Of a stretch of DNA of 64,000 nucleotides, positions 11,031 to 22,250 are shown in pieces. Source of the stretch: Anomalospiza imberbis (Eukaryota; Chordata; Aves; Passeriformes; Viduidae); assembly GCF_031753505.1 (NCBI RefSeq), contig NC_089691.1, positions 20,532,085 through 20,596,084 of the forward strand, read 5' to 3'. The position numbers and the translations under genes are program-made. How positions within the stretch are numbered: the first letter of the stretch is position 1; each line of letters opens with the position of its first letter. The notes under the pieces are model-generated. The model was not told where the DNA came from. It made no database searches and saw only the letters and a program-made list of their open reading frames with translations.

Positions 11031-11780
11031 CCAGAATCAAACGGTGCCTCTTTGGGGAAAAAAAATTCCAAACATCTTTCATTACAAATCAGAGTAATTA
11101 CCTCTGAAAAAAGAGAAGATTAATTAACCACAGCTCCTGCAGGTCCTGGGGAATGGGAGGTTGTCAAGCCCAGCCCAGTTCCTGAGACAAGAAGTGAAGG
11201 ATCAGCCACCTGGAACAGCACCACCGGGAAGGCTCCAGAGCCGCCAACGCGGCTTCCCTGGGAAACCTCACGTCTCTCTCAGCTGCAGTTCCCTCAAAAT
11301 ATGAAAAGGCAAGTGAAAGTGACCTCTGCTGTACACAAACTTCTTCAATAACCACGGAATCCCCCTCTCCATAGCTCACTTTTAATTGTAACTTCGTATT
11401 TTCTAATAGCTGTGTAAAGTGCCTGAGAAGAAATGGCAGCATCACCATCTAGGATGATTGGATTGCTGGAATGAGAGAAAGAGAAAAGAAGGCAGGAAAT
11501 ATCACGAATTGGCTGATTTGGGATCAATGCTCAAAAATCAATATGGGTCCATAAATGCTGTCTTGATATCTCCATAGCTGTATGATTTATCTCCATTATC
11601 AGTGTGTTGATTTATAAGAAAGCAGGTTAAAACTGCCTGTGCTCCTAAAAAAAACATTTTTTATCTCATCCTTAGCCCTGGACTTCTCTTCCCCTTTCCT
11701 TTTGAGCTCCAAGATCCCAGACCGAGTAAAACACTCATTGTGACCTGGGAGACAAAGAAGCAAAATCTGGAACAGGCCCT
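11031..11780. other. Unique non-coding sequence
   Basis: This gap between two CR1 copies contains no recognisable gene, RNA or repeat. It has short A runs and ordinary AT-leaning composition. Confidence 0.6.
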
Positions 11781-11935
11781 GTCCAGAGCAGCTGCGGCTG
11801 CCCCTGGATCCCTGGGGGTGTCCAAGGCCACGTTGGACAGGGCTTGGAGCAGCCTGGGACAGTGAAAGTTGTTCCTGCCCAGAGAAGGAACTGGATGATT
11901 TTTAAGGCCCTTCCAACCCAAACCATTCTTGATGG
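11781..11935 (+). mobile_element. CR1 LINE fragment (3' end)
   Basis: It opens at GTCCAGAGCAGCTGCGGCTG and continues through GTTGGACAGGGCTTGGAGC to CTTCCAACCCAAACCATTCT. The sequence after CATTCT departs from the usual tail. About 155 bp, 5'-truncated. Confidence 0.92.
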
Positions 11936-14931
11936 TTTCAAGTTAATGAGCTGAGAAAGTAGACAGAGATTCCTATTCCAGTTTGATGGCACAAGACCAT
12001 TTTTTGTGTTCTCAGCTTTGCTCTTTCTTCCATCTGCAGGAATCCAGTGATGAGGATGAAGAGCAAACACTGCTGCAGTGACCGATGGCCTCTCCTACCC
12101 AATCTGCTGTATTTGCTATTCCTGCTCTGTAGCCTGGGAAGAGTTTAGTCCATTATTAAACATAATTCCAGCTCTGTCTTGTCAGGCTTAATGCAGCTGA
12201 TGCTGCCTTTGAAAGTCAGGGCCCAAGACAAACACCTGAATGTCTCATTGCTTAAAATCAGACATCTAAATCCACCTTACCCACCCAAATAATCCAGAGG
12301 AGTTCTCAAAATGCTGAGAATCTCTAACATGCACAGCCCCAGCGAGACCAGGTGATACCCAGAATCTTTAGACACAGACAACTCTGATTAGTACCAAAAT
12401 AGCTGTGAAATGCCTGGTACCCCCACTTGAGAATCTTCTTCAGAGAACTCTGTATTTCATTCCCTGAAATGTTTTCATTTCCTGCAATAGCTGTGTTTAT
12501 TACTTTAATAAACTGAATTAGGAGATATGGTTATTGGTTTCCTAACTAGGCTGAATTAAGTTTCATTAAAAAATAAAATCTAGGATTCTAGTTTATACTT
12601 GGTATAAATGCACTTAAAACGTTAGAACAACCATACTCCTTTTCCTTTTTCTTTTAATATGCAGATTAGAAAAAAATCCTTCCTTCATTAAACCCAGAGC
12701 TACTCTCAACATTTCAAATGGACTAAAATATAATAAATAAAAATTTTAATTAAAACACCTAGTATATAATATTTCTGGACTTATTATGTGGTTTTTTTTT
12801 TTTTTTCTGCTTGCTGTAGACCACAGAATAAGATCTGTAAAATATCCTTATTAAACCAGCAGAGTGATGCTCCAAAGATGTCACCTGGTCTGGTGGTGGT
12901 GGCCACAATCCCTTCTCTGGAGTTAGGGCAGTGACAGGGATGTGGCTGCAATGTCCCAGCAAAGTGAAACCCAGGGAGGACCAGGATGGAGGCAGAGCCA
13001 TGCCCTGAGCAGGGATAACCCATCCTGAGCCATCCCGACCCCCACCCCTCCCTGGGATCACCCCTCCTCACCTGGAGAGCAGCAAAGCTGCTGGAGCAAA
13101 GCCTTTTTTGGTGGAAATCTCTCAGGAAGAGAGAGTTTCTCCATTAGCTGCAGCCCTCCTATAATGTGGCTTTGCTCCCACTGAACTCAGAAAGGCAAAG
13201 TTCCTCTCAGCTTCTCACCTCCCTCACAGGCCCATCCCAGCTGCATTTATTAATGAAGAATCACTGAAGCACCAGCTAAGTCTTTTAGCTACACTTTTGC
13301 ACCAGCAAGCTGGTGTTTGTTTGAATGACAAAAATTAATGTGGGTGGACACTGTCCCAAAGACAAAACCCCATCAATTCCCATCCCAGAAAGAGCTAAAA
13401 TGCTATTTTAAAAAGCCACAGAGCTGCTTTGGACTGTGGGTGGGTTATTGTGGACTAATTTCCACTTGCAAGGTTTTCAAATGATGGATTATCACCCACA
13501 AAAACAATTGTGGAGCTGAGCTAGGAAGGTTCCCTGAGCTAAAAAGGTTTGGTTACCTCTAAATATAACAGCAGATTCACTAATGTTCCACTCACGTCAG
13601 GAAAATTGCTGTCTGCGTGTCACAGGGAACTCCTGCAAACTCTTTTTCCACATCCATAATTAAATCACTGCTCTTTCCACTCACCTAATCTGAATATTGC
13701 AGGGCTATAATACGGGAAAAGAGAGAAAAGCATTAAAACACTTTGCGTGACAGAAGTTAACAAAAGAAGAAATCCTGAAAAAGCTTTGAGGGCTTTAATA
13801 AGTCACTCAATGACCAAAACCAGACGAAGTTCTTAGCACTGGGAAGTCAAGCTGTGCCAAAGCCCTGTCTGCAAATGCTGAAGGCTTAATGACACAACCG
13901 TTTAATTCTTTGTTTCATTCTTTGTCTCCTCGCAGCCTTTTCCCTTTTCAGCTCTGTGAAGGGGACACACAATGCAGCTTTAGCTAAGCCACCTTAGGAG
14001 AGCCAGGAGAGCCAGCCTGCTGAAATCAGGCACGGGAGCTCTGCCAGAATGCACTTGCACGCAGCAGGATGTGTAGGAGAATTGTTGGTGCTTTGTTTTT
14101 CATAACAAATCTCACGACCTTGCTGCACCCCAGGCCAGCCTGAAGCACATTCTTTCCTCTGGTGGTTTATCAATAGTTTAGAAAGGTAATTGATACATCC
14201 AAAGTGAATAACCTGTAGGTTCAGAAATCAGTGTCTAAAAATGCAGATTTTCCTGAGTGTCTGAGCATCTCCAAGGTGCACTTGTGCAGGCAACAGCTCA
14301 ATCCACATTCCCCAGGAGATGTGTGGCACAGACAGAGTGCAGTGAATGCCAAGGAAATGAGAAGACACCTGAGAACAAAATGCTTTTTTGAGGGATGCTC
14401 CACATATGGGGTTGTTTCCTTCTCCTGGAGGTGGGCAGGACAAAAGCCCTGCTCCTGGACTGGGAACAGGCATTTCTGCCCCTTCCCTGCTGCTGCTCTG
14501 AGCCTTTCCAGGCCTCATTCCTGGAAGAGCATTAATGGAAGTGATCAATAATGCTGAGAGGAGCAGCAGTGAAGACTCAAATTCCAATCTCAGGTTTTGG
14601 TTTTCACATCTGTTTTTCATGGAAGCAACAAGAGAACAGAGCAGGCACCAACAGGCAAGAAAGGAACAGTAAATTATGAATAAAACCAGAAATAAACCAG
14701 GATTGCACTTTTGCCTCAAACCACCATTAATCTTCATGAAGGCAATAATTCAATGGAAATATTGGCCATTGTGGCTCTGTTTTAGAAACAACTCAAGCTC
14801 TGTTAGAGACAACTCAGCTGCACCCTCCACACATACTGCAAGAAATGTATCCTCATCTAATCTACTGGAAAATCCTGCTAAAATCAACAGGAATTTGGCA
14901 CAAGGAAATATTACAGCATCTCACATCATCA
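11936..14931. other. Unique non-coding sequence, no gene recognised
   Basis: Three kilobases without a repeat I can identify except a (T)15 run near 12792-12806. Overlapping open frames at 14228-14737 (minus) and 14231-14551 (plus) show no family resemblance, and opposite-strand open frames over the same bases argue for chance. Confidence 0.55.
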
Positions 14932-15158
14932 TGTTTGGATTGGATATTAGGAAGAAACTCTTCCCTGTGAGGGTGGGCAGCCCTGGCACAGGTGCCCAGA
15001 GCAGCTGTGGCTGCCCCTGGATCCCTGGCAGTGCCCAAGGCCAGGCTGGACAGGGCTTGGAGCAGCCTGGGACAGTGGAAGGTGTCCCTGCCATGGCAGG
15101 GGTGGCACTGGATGGGCTTTAAGGTCCCTCCCAACCCCAAACCATTCTGGGATCCTGC
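14932..15158 (+). mobile_element. CR1 LINE fragment (3' end, well preserved)
   Basis: This copy is close to the family pattern: TTGGATTGGATATTAGGAAG, TTCCCTGTGAGGGTGGGCAG, CCAGAGCAGCTGTGGCTGCC, GGTGTCCCTGCCATGGCAGG and CCAAACCATTCTGGGATCCT follow in order without large gaps. Few differences from the pattern suggest a relatively young insertion. It is non-coding. Confidence 0.95.
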
Positions 15159-16664
15159 AAGGAACTGGGGTAAATGGTCAGTTGTATGAAATACTCTGAG
15201 TACAGCTGATCATCAGCTCCATACAAACAAAAGAGTAATTAAATGAATGGGCCAAGATGCAGCTTATAGAAGCAAAGTCAAGATTCCAGGTGCTAGAAAG
15301 GCAACTGAGAAAGAAGTGCCATTTTTAGATTTTCCATGGCTTGGAGAAGCAGAACTCCTGATGATGTGATGTGTTTCACAGAACTCGCTGTGAGCAGCAC
15401 GGCACAGAGTCAGGCAAACGTTGTAATGAGGAGATGCAGGATGTAAAAATAATTAGTCAGCGTTTATGGAGCCCACCAGCAAAACACAGGGAACTGTGGA
15501 GTTGTCAAAGGCTCTGTGCAGGGTATGATAATAGGAAAACATGGCGTGGCAGATTCAGAGGGAGAAGTGCAGGCCCTCGCAGCACAACTAATACAACTTC
15601 ATTGCAGTTACTCCTGGGATTAGTCATCGTAAGCACAGCAAAACGTGGATAAAGCAGCCTATTTGCACTGTATCAGCACCTGCTTATTGATCCTCTAAAC
15701 TGCTCCTCCAGTCCTGTTCTTAACACATTTTGAAACAAAGAATCCTTGAAAGACATCGATGGCACTGAGACACTGGTTCCCCTTCAAACAAGTGGGCCCT
15801 GAACACCAAACCCACAGAAGTGGCTTTGCCCACCTTCATCCTTCCCTCCCCTCAGCATTAAAAATATTCTTCCACATAGCCAGTGATTTTCATCAGCCAA
15901 GATCAGAGAATTCTGCACGCTGAGGAGGAATTTTGGAGTCACCTAAAACACAACCCCCTCCTGTATTGTATCACCTGGAGGTAATGCAGTCACAGAGCAC
16001 AGAACAGCACCTGCAGAAAGCTTTGGAGCAAACAGCCATCCCAGGGGAAGGTGCAGACTAATTAAAACCAGTGCTACAAAAAGATGCTGCTGTTCTAACA
16101 TGTGTTAATGTGAGCTGGTGCACGGGAGAGCAATAAAAGAAATGTCAAAGGAAGTGAGGAATCGCGGAGGAGCCTGAACTGAGGGAGGCACAAACAAGAG
16201 TCTGGGGAAGCAGGGCACAGACTGTGGAAAACAGAGCTCTCTAAAAATGTAAATATGGGGGAAGGAAGGTGCAGATGGGTCTCTGCCAAGTGCTGATCAG
16301 TGCTCTTGGAGACACGTGCTCATATCAGAATGGGTGACACTGCCAAATGGGACATTCAATTCATATACCATCACAATTTAGGACATGGACTCACCCGGGT
16401 GCATCCACAGTCCAAGATAACAATTCCTCCAAGATCCTTGTAGCTGTGCTGGAATAGGAAAGAGGAGACAGATTTCCAGTTCCTTCTACAATCCCCAAAT
16501 CCTGCCCCAGTGCTGCTGGTGAGCTCCATGCCCATCTGTATCACAGAGGTGCCCTGGAATGCACAAAGGACCCCCTGGTCAGCTTGGGAGAAAGGATTTG
16601 CCTGCTTGTGTCTGTCCCCTCTGGCTCTGGGATCACCAGGGCAGTGGGCAGAGGCTGACCTGAA
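15159..16664. other. Unique non-coding sequence
   Basis: No gene, structural RNA or named repeat is visible. The open frame at 15371-15652 has no recognisable family. Confidence 0.55.
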
Positions 16665-16874
16665 GGCCTGGCTTCATTCCCAGTTCCCCTCCATGGCCTG
16701 GCTTCATTCCCAGTTCCCATCCATGGCCTGACATCATTCCCATCTATTCCCAGTTCCCCTCCATGGCCTGGCTTCATTCCCATCCATTCCCAGTTCCTAT
16801 CCATGGCCTGGCTTCATTCCCAGTTCCCATCCATGGCCTGACGTCATTCCCATCCACTCCCAGCTCCCATCCAC
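16665..16874. repeat. Minisatellite of six 30- or 40-bp units
   Basis: Each unit begins GGCCTGRCNTCATTCCCA and ends CCCMTCCAT or a close variant. Starts are at 16665, 16695, 16725, 16765, 16805 and 16835, giving lengths of 30, 30, 40, 40, 30 and 40 bp. The long units differ from the short ones by an extra ~10-bp CATCCATTCC-like segment, itself a partial copy of the unit end. The mixed order suggests duplication of blocks of units. Confidence 0.95.
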
Positions 16875-17773
16875 GATGACAGAGAGCAGAGCTGGATCTT
16901 TGCTAACACAAGGTCACCTGGGTTCCATCAGTGCCCTGTAAACTGAAGCCTGAGGAGAACCCAATCCTTCTCAAAAAGGAACAAAGGATTGGGAGCTCAA
17001 TTTCCCTTCCTGTGCTCAGCCTCCTGGAAAAATAGAAAGAATTAAAATCCCAAGTGCTCAAAACTGGGCAACAAGAAGTGCCTCTGAAAGCTCTGTGAGA
17101 AATCCTTCCCCATCTGGTCGGTCTTCAGCTAATTAACTGACATGGTTGCAAATGAGCAGCAGCTAATTGGAGCTCTCTGTTCTGCCTTTCCCTGCTAGGA
17201 ATGGAATGGATTGCAGATGACCAATGGTTCAACATTTTCCAAGTAATCTCCACTCTGTGCTGGGCCAGCCTCCCAACAACTTGTCCCTATCCTTACCTTG
17301 GATGTGAATCCAAAGGGCATCACTGGAACTGGGAAGTTGTTATGGGGAAGCATCAGGCAGATGTGTGCAGGCTCCAGTTCCAAGGATATTTTGGAAAACA
17401 AGCCACCTGCAGGCAATCAGGCCAGCTGAGTCCCAGCCATGACTTCTCCCTGCAGCCAAGAGAACTCTCAGAGCCAGCCCATGGAACCTGGAGGCACGCA
17501 GGCCATGCTTGGTGCACTTTGCGGGAGAACTGCAATGTGGAAAAGGTGGTTCTGTGGGTCTCCAGCAGCTGATGAGTGCCAGATCTCCAAATCTGAGGTC
17601 CTAAAAAGATAAAAAAAAAAAAAAAAACTACATCAGGTTTTCCTGCTGCAGCCTCTGCTACCATTCCTCCCCAGAGCTCCCAGCCTCTTTTCCAGTGAGG
17701 TTATTTGACATTATTCACCCCCAAACACCAGGAACACCTTTATAACAGCAAGAAATCCCTTAAATACTCTCCA
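16875..17773. other. Unique non-coding sequence
   Basis: No recognisable gene. The 123-codon open frame at 17201-17572 has no similarity I can name and is overlapped by open frames on the other strand. An (A)17 run lies at 17611-17627. Confidence 0.55.
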
Positions 17774-17894
17774 TATCACAGAATGACAGAATGCTTTGGG
17801 TGGGAAGGGACCTTAAAGATCACCTAATTCCAACCCCCACCCAGGGACAGGAACACCTTCCACTATTCCAGGTCCAATCTTGAACACTTGTCCC
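17774..17894 (-). mobile_element. CR1 LINE fragment (3' end)
   Basis: On the plus strand ATCACAGAATGACAGAATG is followed by GGGAAGGGACCTTAAAGATC, ACACCTTCCACTATTCCAGG and TTGAACACTTGTCCC. This is an antisense CR1 3' end of about 120 bp, with part of the body missing. A non-CR1 repeat follows within 60 bp. Confidence 0.9.
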
Positions 17895-17952
17895 ATTTTA
17901 CAGAACCAGTGAAGCAGGTGAAACTGGGACCAATGGCATCCCTGCTCTGCTG

Positions 17953-18097
17953 TGGTCATTGCCCACAGATGGTTTAAACACCTCAATCACAAACAAGCAA
18001 ACAGAAATCCCCTCCCCAAACACCCAGGTGTGCAAAATTATTTGCAAAAATACTCAGAGTAACTCGAGAACCACAATGCTCCAAAGATCAGGCCAGA
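17953..18097 (+). repeat. ~145-bp repeat, copy 1 (uninterrupted)
   Basis: It matches 21517-21538 plus 21996-22128 over GGTCATTGCCCACAGATGG, CAGAAATCCCCTCCCCAAAC, ATTTGCAAAAATA and GCTCCAAAGATCAGGCCA. Similarity falls away on both sides. In this copy the GTTT at 17972-17975 is directly followed by AAACACC. The other copy has an LTR inserted at exactly this point, so this one preserves the pre-insertion site. The repeat itself is not one I can name; it may be an old dispersed element or a local duplication. Confidence 0.88.
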
Positions 18098-19392
18098 TGT
18101 TGTGGTTAGGCTGGACTAGGAAAAATATTCCCCAGGATCTCCTTGAAGACCAGGGATGAACATCATGTCCACGTGAACATATTATAGACAGAGGTGTCCC
18201 TTAAAACAAGAGCACCTCCAGTGATGGATGCCAGCCCCAGTTGTTTTTATGTGTTTTGCTCTTAATTGCAATATAGTAAAACAGGGTTAAGCCCACTGAG
18301 ATTTTTAGTTGGGCTGCAATGAACCCAAAATCTGTGAGGAGACTCATTTCTAATGAAGGTTTTCCCCATTTCTCTGCAATATGGAATTTTAAAAATTCTC
18401 TTGGCCTTTCCTGTTGCCTGGTCTGTAGCAGATGCTAAAAAACTCCATGGATTTCCAGTCCCAAACCACGGCAAGTTCAAGGAGTTGGGGATTTTTTCTA
18501 TTTTCATCTCAAACTATTCATTCTAGCAAAATTACATTAAAAGCTGGATGAACTAAGAGGAGTTCTATGTTTCTGAGTCTGGTGTGTGTGTTTATCAAGT
18601 TTGGAAATAAGAAAGCATAAATAAAACATCTCTATGGGATACAAATTCACTTCTCTGTCTCGAATACAAGAAATGCAGCTGTGGAATACAAATCATCTCC
18701 TAGCCAGAAACATAATTTAGTATTTATTAATGCACACTTGGCTCTGTGGATTCAGGAAGGGTGTCCCCCACTTCTTATCTGTGACCTTTTGGGGTCCTGA
18801 CCTCACAATGTGCCACCACTAAAGGCTGTTGGAGCAAAATTTATTTTACTCCATTTAAAACTACATCAGTTTTGATGTTTCCCACTCTCAGACTTTTAGA
18901 AACACCAACAAAAGGTTCTTTTTTTTCATTGTAAGACAATGGGGAAGACAGGGAAAACTGGGGAAGACTGGGAAACCAGTTGAAGGATATTCTTTCACTG
19001 TGAAAATGGGAGATTGGTCCAATGGAAGAAATCTCATGAGTGAGGGCAGAGAGGTGCTGGAATTGCCTCTGCAGAGGCTGCATAGAGGTCCTGGCTTCCC
19101 AAAGGGCTGCAGTCATCAAGAGCTTTCCAAGAGCTTCTGGGAAAATCAAATTACTCATTTTGATCAAAAAGTAAGCTCAAGTTTTGAGGAAAATGTGAAC
19201 ATTTAAAAAACCTAACACAGTATGAGGTAGCTGTAGGAGAAGGCTGATCACAGGCAGTGGTTTTTAAGTGCTGGTCACCTCTGACCTTATTCTGTGTACC
19301 TCAAAAATGACAGTTCAGAAGAGGTAACAACAAATCTGCTGGCAGAACTCACCCTGGAGTCCCTGTGCTCCCAATCTCTGCGTGGGAATGGT
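18098..19392. other. Unique non-coding sequence
   Basis: No repeat or gene is recognisable in this stretch; composition is ordinary. Confidence 0.55.
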
Positions 19393-19453
19393 GGCGAAGG
19401 TTGGACTTCATGATCTTGGAGAACTTTTCCAACCTTATTGATTCTATGATTTT
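19393..19453 (+). mobile_element. CR1 LINE fragment (extreme 3' end)
   Basis: A short piece reads GCGAAGGTTGGACTTCATGA, then TCTTGGAGAAC, then TTTTCCAACCTTATTGATTC and TATGATT. This is the last ~60 bp of a CR1 subfamily of the 'TTCCAACCTTAATGATTCTATGA' type, different from most copies here. Confidence 0.85.
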
Positions 19454-19715
19454 AATGCATTTTGTGTCCTAGTAATGAAATTAACGCCATTAAGGGTCCA
19501 CCCCCGCAGTGGGTCCAAGGAAAAAACACTGTGGATTTCAACAGCTTTTCAAAAAAGTGTTTTAAAAACAATGAGAGCTCTTGGCAAGAATTTTGATAAT
19601 CAGGATCCTTTGAACAGGAGGCAGAACCATTTTTTAGCTGTGACTTTACACTCCCTTTCAGCTGGCACCACTCCTCCTTCCAGCATGAAAAACAGATGCC
19701 AAAAGGAGGAGGATT

Positions 19716-19757
<42 letters not shown>

Positions 19758-20744
19758 AAAGCACTGAAGGAAGAAGTGCATTTTTATGATAAAAGGGTTA
19801 AAAAGGTCTAATTGTGAATTTCTATCTCTGCATCCCAAGATGCTCATTTTCTGAAAGTCAAAAACTGATTTATGTGCCACACTGTCATTTACAGACTGAG
19901 GCAACAAAAGCAATGCTTTACCCGCTTCCCAGAACAAAAAATAATCCGAAAAAGTAACTTTTCTCTCAACATTATGTACTGGCAAAGCAGAAATCAGCCG
20001 ATTATCCTGAGAGAAATATCAGCACCTTCCCCCAAACGGGGGCAGCCTTACACTGGCAGGTGACAGAAACACTGAGCCCACTGTGACACTACAGCTCATG
20101 GGGCATCTCTGTCCAGCATCCAGGGTGCCACTGCACTCCTCTCCCTACATTTTTATATCCTAGTGGAGGTTCTGTCAGAAGCAGCAGCAAGAATGGAAGG
20201 TTTGAGATCTGCAAGCAGATGGAATAAGCAGGACTGCAGCAAGATGTCCTAGAGCTGCTGAAATCCAGGTTAATTCAGGGACTGCCGAAAAGCAGTGCTG
20301 ACCCCAAGGCTGCAGAGGGTCCTGCTGGCACCCATTTATCAGCTGCTAAAACAGACTGCCCAGAGCTCTAAATATACTTCAAATATATACAGCCACTGCC
20401 AGGGCAGAGCTGGGGGCCATAAAACACTGGGTGCTGCACAGCACAAGATTTAGGGAGTGAATGCAGGAGGTGAGGACACTCCAGTGACCCTGAACACCAC
20501 AGGACAGTGGCAGCCAGCACTGGCACAAGAGGTTTTTTTCTGTCAGTGTCACAAAATTCCAGGTGTTTTCCATTTCCAGAGGTGGAACCACCCTTCTGTT
20601 ACCTGTACCAAAAGCCAGCTCCTGTTTTCTGATCACCTTTGGCTGTTGCTTATCAAGGTTACACACATGAAAATGATTTTTACTGCTTTAATGTGAATTG
20701 TTTCACAGCACCTCTCGGAGCCCCGATTCTGCAGCTGCTGAGGT
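19454..20744. other. Unique sequence with a 35-bp poly(A) tract
   Basis: Apart from the A run at 19721-19755 nothing is identifiable. There is no clear retrocopy upstream of the A run on either strand. Confidence 0.55.
19721..19755. repeat. Homopolymer (A)35
   Basis: Thirty-five consecutive A residues, the longest mononucleotide run in the window. I looked for a processed pseudogene ending here and recognised none. The adjacent GGAGGAGGATTTTTGT is not a SINE I know. Confidence 0.95.
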
Positions 20745-20880
20745 GAATCCCAGAATGGTTTGGGTTGGAAGGGACCTTAAAGCCCATCCACTGCCACCCC
20801 TGCCATGGGCAGGGACACCTTCCACTGTCCCAGGCTGCTCCCAGCCCTGTCCAACCTGGCTTTGGACACTGCCAGGGAGG
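20745..20880 (-). mobile_element. CR1 LINE fragment (3' end)
   Basis: On the plus strand GAATCCCAGAATGGTTTGGG, then TGCCATGGGCAGGGACACC, then CCAGGCTGCTCCCAGCCCTG and CAACCTGGCTTTGGACACTG. It stops sharply at GCCAGGGAGG, the 5' truncation point. Very close to the family pattern, hence relatively young. Confidence 0.95.
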
Positions 20881-21516
20881 TATTTTAGATTGTTTTCCTG
20901 TAGACATAAAGGCTTCTGTGCTTTTCTCTGTGCTATCACCTTTTGTAGTCCTTGTCCAGCTGTTTTCTCCCCTTTTTTATGCTCAAATTCAGCACAAAAA
21001 AAAGAATTCTAGGACAAGGCCACATGCATCTCCAAAGTCTCATGTTCATGTGAAATGTTCCCTCACAGGTTCTACTTGCTCCCAAGCAGATTAGGATCAC
21101 TGGAAAATGCTCAAATCCTTTAGGAGCTCTCGCATTCCCACTGTTACATAATTAACTCTCCTTGCCACCTGCATTTGTCTAATTCCAGAAAAACAACTCC
21201 TGTGCCAGAGCCCTCAGTTTTGGAAGAATAAAGAGCACAGTGGCTCAGCCTGGGGCTGGGTGAGAACAGCCACTGCAGCCCCAAACTGCTCAGCTCTGTG
21301 AAATTTATTAGGAATTGCATTGCCTCAGAAATTGCAGCAGCAGTGATAATCTAGAAAAAACCTGGATATTGCTGGCTTGCTCCTTTCCAGCAAATGGAGA
21401 TAATTATTCCAGGTGCCAAATGCCTTGTGCCCACCTCCTGCACCTTCAGGGCTCTCTGTGAGATGTTTGTTTTCTGTTGTGGTTGCTTGGAGAAGGAGCA
21501 TCCTTTGGGAAGTTCT
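20881..21516. other. Unique non-coding sequence
   Basis: No recognisable element. It lies between a CR1 copy and the left part of the interrupted 145-bp repeat. Confidence 0.55.
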
Positions 21517-22128
21517 GGTCATTGCCCACAGATGGTTTTGATGCCCTGTGCAGGCTGTCCTAGAGCAGAGGCTGAAAAAGGCTAAAGAATAAAGCAGGGA
21601 TTTATTCAAAGGATCTCCTCCATGGATCCACCTTGGGCAGCACCAGAGCCCAGCCAGGGCTGCACCCAAGATGAACCCAAATGGTCCCAAAATGCACGAG
21701 CGCTCCTGGGGGCTCTCACAGTGATCAGCTCTGCTCCATGGGCACACTGGAGTTCATTGTCCCATTCCAGCTTTAGCCCATGCACTCCCATCCTGTTTGT
21801 TTTTCTCTCTCCAGCCCATGTTGTTTGTGCTCCTGGGCCTGAGGTTTGGATCATTTGTCCTTGGTCCCCAGCTGGAGAAGGAATTGTTTTGTCTCCCTGC
21901 TCTTTGAAGAGAGCTCACCATCCCCTGATGTGAAGCCCAGAACTGCACACTAAAGCAGAATCTGAAAAATAGAAAAGCTCAAACCTGAGGCATCAGTTTA
22001 AACACCTAAAATACAAACAAGCAACCAGAAATCCCCTCCCCAAACACACAGCTGAGCAAAACTATTTGCAAAAATAATTTCAGTAACTCAAGCACCATGC
22101 TGCTCCAAAGATCAGGCCACATGTGATC
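21517..22128 (+). repeat. ~145-bp repeat, copy 2, split by a solo LTR
   Basis: The left part (21517-21538) and right part (21996-22128) together correspond to the uninterrupted copy at 17953-18097. The inserted 457 bp between them is a solo LTR. The GTTT tetranucleotide is present once in copy 1 and on both sides of the LTR here, as expected for a target-site duplication. Confidence 0.88.
21539..21995 (-). mobile_element. Solo LTR of an endogenous retrovirus, 4-bp target duplication
   Basis: On the plus strand the element starts TGATGCCCTG and ends CTGAGGCATCA, giving inverted ends TGATGCC/GGCATCA with canonical TG..CA. GTTT flanks both sides (21535-21538 and 21996-21999). The polyadenylation signal AATAAA lies on the minus strand at 21601-21606, so the LTR is antisense to the window. 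No internal retroviral sequence is present, as expected after LTR-LTR recombination. A 4-bp duplication fits gammaretrovirus-like (ERV1-type) integration in general; family assignment needs a library search. It resembles the LTR at 30592-31035 in its ends and around TTTAGTGTG, but is a different subfamily. Confidence 0.9.
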
Positions 22129-22231
22129 TGCAGAGGAGGCATGGAACAAACCCTTATCTCACTCACCCTCAAAAAACCCTCACCTGGTTTTAATTAAGCA
22201 GAGCAGAGGGTGGTAATCTGGGAAGCACTGG

Positions 22232-22250
22232 AAAAAAAAAAAAAAAAAAA
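22232..22250. repeat. Homopolymer (A)19
   Basis: Nineteen consecutive A residues just downstream of the interrupted 145-bp repeat. No retrocopy is recognisable next to it. Confidence 0.9.

Noticed and set aside
14228..14737. 169-codon minus-strand open frame with hydrophobic stretches
   Set aside because: The plus strand is also open over much of the same bases, no family is recognised and no splice signals frame it.
19721..19755. Poly(A) tract as tail of a processed pseudogene
   Set aside because: No spliced-gene-like sequence or known SINE body precedes it on either strand, and no target duplication was found.
19452..19985. 177-codon minus-strand open frame
   Set aside because: It passes through the (A)35 tract as a poly-Phe run, which inflates its length; no domain is visible.
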